Origin: Apostichopus japonicus
Taxonomy: Eukaryota > Echinodermata > Holothuroidea > Aspidochirotida > Stichopodidae
DNA length: 64,000 bases
Direction: 5' to 3'
NCBI RefSeq assembly: GCF_037975245.1
Contig: NC_092563.1
Coordinates: forward strand, 18,990,094-19,054,093
Shown here: in pieces, positions 47,101 to 59,100 of the stretch
How the letters are laid out: each line of letters starts with the position of its first letter
Position numbering within the stretch: the first letter of the stretch is position 1
Made by a program: the position numbers and the translations under genes
The notes under the pieces: model-generated
The model's input: only the letters and a program-made list of their open reading frames with translations
What the model was told of the DNA's origin: nothing
The model's database searches: none

Positions 47101-50100
47101 ATACACTTCATGCTTCCAGGTTTCTGCAGCAATATAAATATCTATCTCTGTAACATTCATGTTTCAGGGTCATCATTTAATATGTGTCATGAAAGTTTGA
47201 ATTCATTATTTTTTCTCTTCTTCACAGCGATCTTAATTGGTCAGGATTTGACCCTTGCTTGCTGGCAACCTGTTCTGTGGATACTTACACCTACTTATGG
47301 GACACAAGGTAATATCAATTAAGACTACGAGACAATGGACTTCTTTTGTTTTTTCTGTAAAGTTGTTTGAAATTGATAATTTACTTGATTTATGTCAGAT
47401 TGTAGTTTTAGTCAAATATTTGTTGATTGTTGATATTTTGCATACATGTGCTGAATGGAGCTTGGCATGATCCATTGTTCACTGCAACATTGCCATCGCT
47501 ATACACATCTTAACATGCTCTTTTGATCATGCTATGGTGCATGGCAATGTAGTAATGCATGTTATTGCTCTTTGAGTCACTGAATCTCAAAATCCAAGCA
47601 CATTCAATGAAATGACTCACCACAGGTCAAGAAATGATAAAATAATGACTTGACTGGACATGAGAATGAAAGTGTGACTTGGTGCTACTCTGTTACACAG
47701 AGAAATACATCCCATATGTCCATGCAATTGACCAGAAAGCAAGGTCTGTTCAGACGTCCAGAGCAGAGGTTTGCAATAGTTCTGATAAGCAGACTGTACT
47801 GCACCATTCATGCTACGAACATGTGTTTTTTTTTAAAACTACAATTTCTTTGTGTTATATTTTGTGCTTTCCATTCCTCTGGCAAGAGTATTGCTGAAAA
47901 GGGTACCAGGGGACCGAAAAATGACAAAATATGTTCTAATACAGTATTTGCCAATTATGACTCAAAATCTTATTTGGAGTTATTTCCCTAATTTGGTTTG
48001 TAAAGCTACATTTTACACATGTAACACACACCTCCTGCTTCAAAGAGGTCTGTACTAGTGAAATAATAGAATCCAATAGAAGGCAAAGGAATAAGCCCTT
48101 GCAGGAATTTGCACATTTGTGGTTGCTTAAGTTAAGCGTCGTAAAAATAACTGCTGATCGTCGTCATCGTCATCATCATCAAAGTGAATGGGGAAGCATC
48201 CAGTCATCACTGCACAGTGTTTGGATTGAAAAAAAGAAGAAGAAAACATTGCTATAAATACTGATTTGTAATTGAATTGACTGAGTCATATCTGGTAGAT
48301 GATTAAAAGACCCCAAGATGGGTCTATTTGATCAGTGTGTATACCTATCAAATCAGAAGTATAAAGAATGAAGGGCTAATAACAGTCTGCAAAGGCAAAA
48401 CCAGGCTGAAACCATGAACTACATACACGTCCTTAAACTTCGTTGATATATCTGGTACTTTTGGTATGTAAGCATAGATGACCATGGTCTTCTATATTTC
48501 ATTTTATTACAGAGCAAAGCCTGAGTTATTGAAAGGCAGAACAGATGACATAGGTTTCAAAGAAATTTACTGGAATATCAAGCGTTTGGTTATTAAGAGA
48601 ACACTTCAGTACATTAAATATGCAGCTCTATCCATGTTCCATCGTCCAATCCCAACTGATATTATAATATCATTTTGAATCATAAATTCTTGGTTATTCT
48701 AGTACTGTAAGGGACAAGCAGATTTGGAATTACTTGAGGAATTATTTCCTTGAAAGAGCATGGGGGTGTCTGCTACTGTACACATGTTTCAAGCAGATTC
48801 ATATTTCTTATGTTATGTTCTGCCTTTATTTCTTCCTCTTCAGAGAGCCAAAAAAACCATGCATGGAATTTTCTGCAATTGGCAAGTAATCAAAGTTTTT
48901 TATATAACCTTTAACTTCACCTCTGAACTTGTCAATTAATTTGGGGGGGGGGGAGGGCAAATCCTATCATTTTCATGAACAAACATTGTGTTTTTCTTCT
49001 TTCACTTCATACTCAAAAGACAGTAAAATTCTATTAAGTAATAACATGTTACATATATACTATTATCTCACTATAAAATTCTTTGCAGTTCATAATGTTT
49101 TAATTGCAACATGTGTAATGTACTGTATATTATATCCCATCATTTCCCCCCATGTTGTTTTAGCTGGAGCAGGCCAAGTGAAATGGAACAAGAAAAACGC
49201 TGACACTTTAGCAACAGTGCATGAAGGTGGCATTCGCCTCTGGGATAAGAGGGTAACTATGTTTTAAACAATCTGAAAGTATAATCAAGTAGAAACTTTA
49301 ATCAACCCTGCCCTTCCTTGATGTAACCACCCTAAATATCCCGGCTCTGAGTCAAATCTTCAGTAAATGCTTGTGGATGATGGCCACATTTAAATAGTTG
49401 CTTATATTGCTGTTAATAAGCATTCAGTTTAAAAAGGCAACCTATTCTCTTGAGCCTTTGATGGGTGATTAGCAGTAGAATGCCACTGGGGGGGGGGGGG
49501 GGTGGGGGGAGGTGGTGGAGGGGAAGTCGAGAGGTAATGGCACCCTACCTCCATCTCCAGTCAGGGGGAAAACATTCAGTAAGGGAGGATATTTTTAACA
49601 TACAATTCAATTAGACCACTCCTCCAAGAACAAGGATCCCCTCATAGGCAGATCCACTTGGTGGTGTACATCCCCTTAACGACTTCACGAAATAATTCAA
49701 AATTGTATATTTATTAGCACAACTGGAGACCTAATTTATAGTCCCAATCTGCTTCCATTATGCATTATTTAATGTCTTACCTTTTTTTCTATTTGCATGT
49801 AGCTTTAATAGGCTACGTGGGTCCCACAGTCTACAAGTGGGTAAACAAGTAGGCCAAAAGGATTGAGAGTAAACAACTATTAAAGATGTGAATCACACAT
49901 TATTTAAGTGATACGACAGATTGGAATATTACAATATGTGCTCATGTCTTTGAGATAATGCAAGAAGTTAACATTATGAACACAACAAGCTAGCCTAAGA
50001 GTGTATCACACTACCGTACCGTTGTATTCTGTCGCTATGCGCATTTCTTAATGACGCCATTTGATGTGTTTGTTTGTTTTGTAGAAAGGTAACCAAACTG

Positions 50101-53100
50101 TCCAGTGCATATCAGCCCATCCATCTAAGATACACGGTCTAGACTGGAGCCCCACCGAGGAGAATCACCTAGCAACAGCAGCTCAAGATGGAACAGCTAA
50201 GGTAGCACAGTTCTTAAAATGATGTGTCTCTGCCAAATATCAACACTGTTCTGTTGTTGATTTGCTTACATGAAAGGGCTAATTCCTCTAAAAAATCTGC
50301 TCTCTGTGTCTTTCCTGAATTTATCAAATTAATGTGGAGTGTGATCCTGACTTGTTTATCATGCATGGTGCTGTTGCGCTTCTGAATGGCTCCAACAACA
50401 TAGAAATGATCAAAGGTTGTTAACTTTACTGTAAATACTTCCAACCTTCTAGCTTTACAAAGGAAAGTACAAATTCTTGTGATTCATACAGTGGTAGTTG
50501 TTGTACACATGTTGTTGTTGCCACAGTTTGCCAATTCTATGAAGGCTTTTTTTAGTGTTGCAGAAACTGCTAAAAATGTTCCCAGATGTTTTATTGTACT
50601 ATATTACAAGTTTTACAATTTTTTTGACAGTTTCCTTGAGAACAAGTAATGCACAGCTTTGCCTTTTAAACCTTAACCCTAAAAACTTAATAGGATCTGC
50701 TCACACTTTAACATGTTTACAAATTATGACCTCCACTGCTTACTATTGTAAAGAATATTGCTTGATTTCTGCCTGTTATATTAGCCATCATGTCCTGCAT
50801 ATAAAAACGTCAGCACTATCTTTGCCTCCCAAAGTTAACATGTCAAAGTCACTTAAATGTACTAAAAGCACTTTCCTGGAGGTTGATATCATCCAAATTA
50901 TTTCCACATGTTGAGAGGGATCAAATTTATACAAATGAATGTCCCAGTAAAGAAAAATAATTTTGGGAGTGGAATACGGTAAAGTTTGTCCTTTAGTGAC
51001 CAGTATCAGCTTTATTTGTAGCATTTTTTTTGGGGGGTGGGAGGGGGGAGGTGGGGGTGAACACAGGACAAGTATCATTTCATCTTCTATATCTTCTTCT
51101 TGTACCTTTCATTACAGATCTGGGATATAACTGACCATGGAAAGTCTAAAGATGAGCTGCGCACCGATTCTGCCCTGTGGAGGATCCGATATGCTGTGAG
51201 TTCATTTGCAGGTTTCTAACGAGTCTCGTCTTTTTAAATGAGAAGATGTTGAAAGAGTGATTTCCTTTACAAGTGGTGGCAGTCGCATCATCAGACAATT
51301 GGATATAGGGGGGTCAGCAATATTTGTGTAACATGGGAGGGATGGAATTCAGGTACTGCTCAGCGATGTCTGCATAGGGTCAATGAGCCACCATAGGGCC
51401 CCTGAGGGGGGTCATGGTCGTTTTGCGGTTGTCATCGTTGCCAGAACTTACTGTATATCAGCTTCAAAATTGGCAGTAAAATTCCCAGTAGACATTAAGT
51501 AAATTACAGCTGTCAGCAGAAGTCAACATAAGCTCTTTTTGGAAATTGCAAATTTTAATTTGGGTTCACCAGGAGGGGAATACCAAATATTTAGTACACA
51601 TGCCTCTTCCCACCTCCCCACACCTTGGCAACTCCACCGAGTGGTGGTTTGTCTGTCTCATTTAGGACAGATTTGTCACTGTGTGGGATAAGACACAATG
51701 TAAGTCTCTGTTAGACTGAAGAATGGTAACTCTGTTTTCTGTCAGATATGAATACATTTTCAACAAAAATTGAAAAACCTGTTACCATGATATAGTCATG
51801 ACCTGGCGGAACAGAATGTTTACAGCAAAGTTTTTCACATGATGGACTTTGAATCTTCAAGATTATTCCCTCCAAGTATATCATGTTGTTCCTCATTGAC
51901 CAGTGATAAAATTTCAATTTGACCAATGATAAAGTTATATAATATAATATATATTCTTATATATGTTATATATAATATTCTTGTTCTGTTGTTTTCATCT
52001 GCAGCCATTTGGGGATGGCATTCTAACATTGATGCTACCGCAGATCCGTCAGGTGGATAAAATGCTATTTCTCTGGAGTCAGTCCAACTTATCCTCTCCA
52101 GTATTTTCATTCACTGGTCATGAAGACAACATTTTGGACTTTCATTGGCGGAAGATGAAAGAGGGTATGTATGTATTAGGATCCTCCTGCAAGCAGGAAC
52201 TCACAAAGAAGCCATCATTGGCTTATCAAAGCAGCAAGCTGACCGAAGTCAGTCTCTTAGATTCATATTTAACGCCAAGATTATAAATTGTCAATTGTCG
52301 ACAACTCTGTAACTGGATGACATACATTAATCTTGGAGTGACTTGAACTCGTGACCTAACCACTGAGCTAACACTCCTTTGTATGTGTATCCTGAAGCTC
52401 TCAGTCTCTTTGTGTATTAAATTTTATGACTTTTGATAAACTTTATGCTCCTTTTTATTTTCCTTCTTTTTTCTTTCGTTAATTAAAGAGGAATCGTATA
52501 ACACTACTCTGCAAAATAACACAAATATTCACATTAATGGAGATCTTTGTGATTGGAACTTTTGTTGTTTGTCAATTCAGGATCAACAGACTACCAGCTG
52601 GTGACCTGGTCCAGGGATAGAAAGCTCCTCATCTGGAGGATAGAGCCACATATACAAAGGGTAGGTTGAGTTTAGTTTAGTTTCATACTTCCTTATTTCC
52701 CAAGGGTTTTAAGGAAACCAAGAGAAACCCATTTGAACTTTATCCTATCGATGTTTAACGATGGAGGATAAACAAGGGCGTATATCAAGCCTTCTCTTCC
52801 TGATGAGTTTTCAGAGGATTACAGGGCTGGATGGTAAATTGTTGCACCGATTCCTGGTCCCTGGACCAGCAAATATAGTCCCCGCCCAACAGACGACGAG
52901 AGTGTACCTCGATAGCTGACCACTTTCTCGATGAAAAAGGGAGGTGAATTACGGCCAGAAAAGACCAAATCCAAATCAAACCAAATCAATTCAAATCAAT
53001 TCAAACCAAATCAAATCCAAACCAAATACTCAGATGACTCAGCTCAACGACACAGCAAAGCAGCAATTGTGAATGGATCGAGAGAATATGTTCAATGCTG

Positions 53101-56100
53101 GGAGTTTTAACCGGTAACTTATTGGTTGGGGGCAGTAGGGTAGACACCCTAACAGCTAAAATATGCTTCCATAGAATATTGAATGTAGATATAGAATTTG
53201 TTACAGTCTTATGGCGCAGTTGAACTGTTAGTGGAGAGAGACATACCTTACTATGCATTCATCTCTCACTTTAGTGTATCCACATTTCACCAGGAAGCAA
53301 AAAATTATATGCATGATGTAGTTTCTTAAACTTGTGGAGAAATGTTTTGTAATTATCACCAGTTACAGAAATTAAATCTCCATATAGATGCGATTTTTAC
53401 CTCAGGACTAGTTTAATCACACGGAGGTCTTCTTCGCAACATTATGCACCCTTAGAGATGCTGCCCTCAAGACTGAGATTTGGTATTAGATAATCAGAAA
53501 ATCATGTCGCCGATCTTTTAATTGTCCAAACTTATTCACTATCGTGGTTGTTTTACTTTTCACAACCATTGTCCATCACCATTGCCTCTGACCGCCCAGA
53601 TCTTTTATCTGCCAAGGTGTAGAAGCTCCTGCTAACCTCTCCCACCCAACTCTTCCTTCCCCAACTCAAATTTACATTCTTCAGGTTTCATATACATACT
53701 GTTATTCCTGTTTCTTGTTTCATCTATCTCATGGTCTGTGGTTCTCTTTCCCACCAGCTGTGTGGTGTAGACAACCCAGACATCCTGGATATTCCCCACT
53801 CTGCTGGGGACCTCGACGGGCTCTCTGCTCCCCCAAGTCTTTCCCTCTCTAGTGGCACGGGGACCCCAACCCAGGGCTCTGTTCAGAATGGACATGGATT
53901 TGCTGGGGATTCACCTCTGGATGGGATCCACCTCTCTGGGGGGCTCTCCCCTCACCAGGACGAAATGGGAATGGTCTTCTCTTTAGAGCAAGAGTTGGAC
54001 AGGCTCGTAATCCCAGTCCGAGATGTCATGGTTGAAAAGGTAGTTCTAATTTTCAAAATGTCCTAAAAATACCTTTAGTGGCTTAAACAGAGCACAATAG
54101 ATTCATGATATTGAACAATTAGGTTATTTTTTTTTGCCCTGCACTTAAAATAATGAGGAAAATATATCATGCCATTGCATTCATTGATCTGGCTACAAGA
54201 GAAACATTGCCAGTGTTTAGATTCAAAATATAACATATATGCTTATGTTTTTGTAGTTGTATGTTTGAGGACAACTGTTGACTTGTAGTGAATGAAAGAT
54301 ACTCAAGTTAATTGAAAGTCATATCATCAGGAAATCTAATTTTTTTCTGAGAGCAACGGCCAATTTTACCTGTAAATCAGGAGTTACAACTTGATTTTAA
54401 GAGGTAACTTGAAGATTTCAAATTCCATTTTTTTTTTTGTTGCTTATGTCTGTGTTCAATAAACTGGGTTAAGGCTCTTTGAAGAATGTACCTCTGGCAC
54501 ATGTGCAGATTATCTGTACCAGATTCTTGAAATTCCTTAAGGTCATATCAGATATCAACTTAAATTTGAGATAATTGTGTCATAATAGTTTCCATAATGT
54601 CATAAATGTCATATAAACTAATGCACCCCTCTCCACAACTTCTATGATGTAATTCCCCACTGAACAGAAGCAAGAAATTGTTGGGCTGCAGTAACCTGAG
54701 GTAGTCCTGTGCTCCACTAAGTGAGCTATGTATGTATGTATGTATTTTAGATCCTCCTGCAAGCAGGAACTCGCGAAGAAGCCTCATTGGATTATCAAAG
54801 CCGCAAGCTGACCGAAGTCAGTCTCTTAGATTCATATTTAATGTCCATGATTATGAATTGTAAACAACTCTGTAACTGGACGACATACATCAATCTTGAA
54901 GTGACTCGAACTGGGGACCTTATGATTGCTACGAGCTATCAACTCTTAGAAGGCTCCTTTCATTGCAGTTTACCATTCGAAGTCAATGTCTGTTGTCGTT
55001 TTACCCAGTGTGAGTCATTTTGCCATACACAAAATGGTAAAACCATTTAGAGACGATAAAAAGTTGTTGCTGGCATAAACTGACAAATTACAGATTGTCA
55101 GAAGGATAAAAATGAGAAAAATATTTGTTGAAATCAAATCTGGGATTTTAATCGCTCAAAACAGTACTTCTTTTGTGAATGGGCCAAAGATATTCAGTCA
55201 TAATTTCACAATGGTTTTTTTCTTTAACTAGCTAAATATTTAGGCGACTAAATACTGCAGATTCTCTCTTTTTAGATTGACAGATTAAATCGCACCTGCT
55301 TGTTGACCTGCACCATCGATACCAGCCTCACAGAACTACTGTTGAGATTCCCAGAAGTGTACCCTCTACAAGCTATCCCACAATTCATTGTGGTAAATAG
55401 TAATTGCATCAGAGACTCCATCACGCAAGAGAAACTCATCAAGGTAGGGTCATAGTTTAAGCATCTAGGACTAAACTTGGAAAAGTCATGTGTAAAATGG
55501 AATGAAGAGACACCAAAACAATTCTTCAGTGTTTGAAATAGTTTGTGATAATTCATAATATTATTATAATTCAAATGGCATTTGTTTCCAGCTGAGATAT
55601 AGAATAGTCTGAGGTGATAAAAGAATATGTGGACAGAAGATGACAGTTATTTATTTACAGAAGAGATATTCTTGCACCATCCTCAGATCAACCAACAACC
55701 ACACCATGGTAGTAATCATAGTATATAAAGCTTGTTTGGGTTTCATTCAAACATTTGATGCAAGCACTCCATGGTAATAATCATAGTATATAAAGCTTGT
55801 TTGGGTTTCATTCAAACATTTGATGCAAGCACTCCATGGTAATAATCATATTATATATAGCTTGTTTGGGTTTCATTCAAACATTTGATGCAAGCACTCC
55901 ATGGTAGTAATCATATTATATATAGCTTGTTTGGGTTTCATTCAAACATTTGATGCAAGCACTCCATGGTAGTAATCATATTATAAATAGCTTGTTTGGG
56001 TTTCATTCAAACATTTGATGCAAGCACTCCATGGTAATAATCATATTATATATAGTTTGTTGGATTTTATTCAAACATTTGATGCAAGCACTCCATGGTA

Positions 56101-59100
56101 GTAATCATAGTATATAAAGCTTGTTTGGGTTTCATTCAAACATTTGATGCAAGCACTCCATGGTAGTAATCATATTATATATAGCTTGTTGGGTTTCATT
56201 CAAACATTTGATGCAAGCACTCCATGGTAATAATCATAGTATATAAAGCTTGTTTGGGTTTCATTCAAACATTTGATGCAAGCACTCCATGGTAATAATC
56301 ATATTATATATAGCTTGTTTGGGTTTCATTCAAACATTTGATGCAAGCACTCCATGGTAGTAATCATATTATATATAGCTTGTTTGGGTTTCATTCAAAC
56401 ATTTGATGCAAGCACTCCATGGTAGTAATCATATTATAAATAGCTTGTTTGGGTTTCATTCAAACATTTGATGCAAGCACTCCATGGTAATAATCATAGT
56501 ATATATAGTTTGTTGGATTTTATTCAAACATTTGATGCAAGCACTCCATGGTAGTAATCATAGTATATAAAGCTTGTTTGGGTTTCATTCAAACATTTGA
56601 TGCAAGCACTCCATGGTAGTAATCATATTATATATAGCTTGTTGGGTTTCATTCAAACATTTGATGCTAGCACTCCATGGTAGTAATCATATTATATATA
56701 GCTTGTTGTATTCAGGCAAACATTTGATGCAAGCACTCCATGGTAGTAATCATATTATAAATAGCTTGTTTGGGTTTCATTCAAACATTTGATGAAAGCA
56801 CTCCATGGTAGTAATCATATTATATATAGCTTGTTGTATTCAGGCAAACATTTTATGCAAGCACTCCATGGTAGTAATCATTATATATAGCTTGTTGGGT
56901 TTCATTCAAACATTTGATGCTAGCACTCCATGGTAGTAATCATATTATATATAGCTTGTTGTATTCAGGCAAACATTTGATGCAAGCACTCCATGGTAGT
57001 AATCATATTATATATTGCTTGTTGGGTTTCATTCAAACATTTGATGAAAGCACTCCATGGTAGTAATCATATTATATTAGCTTGTTGGATTTTATTCAAA
57101 CATTTGATGCAAGCACTCCATGGTAGTATTCATATTATATATTAGCTTGTTGGATATTATTCAAACATTTGATGCAAGCACTCCATGGTAGTGATCATTA
57201 TTTATAGCTTGTTGGGTTTCATTCAAACATTTGATGCAAGCACTCCATGGTAGTAATAATATTATATATAAGCTTGTTGGATTTTATTCAAATATTTTAT
57301 GCAAGCACTCCATGGTAGTAATCATATTATATATTAGCTTGTTGGATTTTATTCAAATATTTGATGCTAGCACTCCATGGTAGTAATCATATTATATATA
57401 GCTTGTTGTATTCAGGCAAACATTGTATATTATTAACATCCATTAATTTCTTCCTCAACAGTCACTACAAGAAACATGTTTGCATCAAATTGATAATGGA
57501 AAACCTTGCATAGAGGCTTGTATAAAACAGCTCTCAGCTCTCATGGCTGGTATAGTGGTAAGCTAAGTATGTGTTCTATCCATTCAGTATGAGGCTTGTA
57601 TTAAACAGCTCTCAGCTAGTGATAAGCTAAGTATGTGTTCTATCCATTCAGTATGAGGATTGTATTAAACAGCTCTCAGCTCTCATGGCTGGTGTAGTGG
57701 TAAGCTAAGTATGTGTTCTATCCATTCAGTATGAGGCTTGTATTAAACAGCTAGCAGCTCTCATGGGTTGTATAGTGGTAAGCTAAGTATGTGTTCTATC
57801 CATTCAGTATGAGGCTTGTATTAAACAGCTGTTAGCTCTCATGGCTGGTATAGTGGTAAGCTAAGTATGTGTTCTATCCATTCAGTATGAGGCTTGTATT
57901 AAACAGCTGTTAGCTCTCATGGCTGGTATAGTGGTAAGCTAAGTATGTGTTCTATCCATTCAGTATGAGGCTTGTATTAAACAGCTGTTAGCTCTCATGG
58001 CTGGTATAGTGGTAAGCTAAGTATGTGTTCTATCCATTCAGTATGAGGCTTGTATTAAACAGCTGTTAGCTCTCATGGCTGGTATAGTGGTAAGCTAAGT
58101 ATGTGTTCTATCCATTCAGTATGAGGCTTGTATTAAACAGCTGTTAGCTCTCATGGCTGGTATAGTGGTAAGCTAAGTGTGTGTTCTATCCATTCAGTAT
58201 GAGGCTTGTATTAAACAGCTGTTAGCTCTCATGGCTGGTATAGTGGTAAGCTAAGTGTGTGTTCTATCCATTCAGTATGAGGCTTGTATTAAACAGCTGT
58301 TAGCTCTCATGGCTGGTATAGTGGTAAGCTAAGTGTGTGTTCTATCCATTCAGTATGAGGCTTGTATTAAACAGCTGTTAGCTCTCATGGCTGGTATAGT
58401 GGTAAGCTAAGTCTGTGTTCTATCCATTCAGTATGAGGCTTGTATTAAACAGCTCTCAGCTCTCATGGCTGGTATAGTGGTAAGCTAAGTATGTGTTCTA
58501 TCCATTCAGTATGAGGCTTGTATTAAACAGCTCTCAGCTCTCATGGCTGGTATAGTGGTAAGCTAAGTATGTGTTCTATCCATTCAGTATGAGGCTTGTA
58601 TTAAACAGCTCTCAGCTCTCATGGCTGGTATAGTGGTAAGCTAAGTATGTGTTCTATCCATTCAGTATGAGGCTTGTATTAAACAGCTCTCAGCTCTCAT
58701 GGCTGGTATAGTGGTAAGCTAAGTATGTGTTCTATCCATTCAGTATGAGGCTTGTATTTAACAGCTCTCAGCTCTCATGGCTGGTATAGTGGTAAGCTAA
58801 GTATGTGTTCTATCCATTCAGTATGAGGCTTGTATTAAACAGCTGTTAGCTCTCATGGCTGGTATAGTGGTAAGCTAAGTATGTGTTCTATCCATTCAGT
58901 ATGAGGCTTGTATTAAACAGCTGTTAGCTCTCATGGCTGGTATAGTGGTAAGCTAAGTATGTGTTCTATCCATTCAGTATGAGGCTTGTATTAAACAGCT
59001 GTTAGCTCTCATGGCTGGTATAGTGGTAAGCTAAGTATGTGTTCTATCCATTCAGTATGAGGCTTGTATTAAACAGCTGTTAGCTCTCATGGCTGGTATA

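Larger units (their letters stand above)
32791..47227. other. WDR59 intron 4 (14.4 kb), host of two ORFs
   Basis: It holds the two ORFs (39030-39725, 43111-44382), a ~110-bp tandem repeat (38374-38800), a hairpin MITE (40280-40435), dispersed repeat copy 2 (44527-44810), (GTGAAA)n and polypyrimidine tracts. Exons 4 and 5 join in frame to give HTRVISDLNW, so no WDR59 exon is missing here. The stretches 32800-35600, 36400-38350, 40450-43080 and 44820-46750 otherwise show nothing recognisable. Confidence 0.7.

Noticed and set aside
50555-51078. Overlapping ORFs of about 100 codons on both strands
   Set aside because: They lie inside WDR59 intron 8, have AT-driven composition and show no motif.
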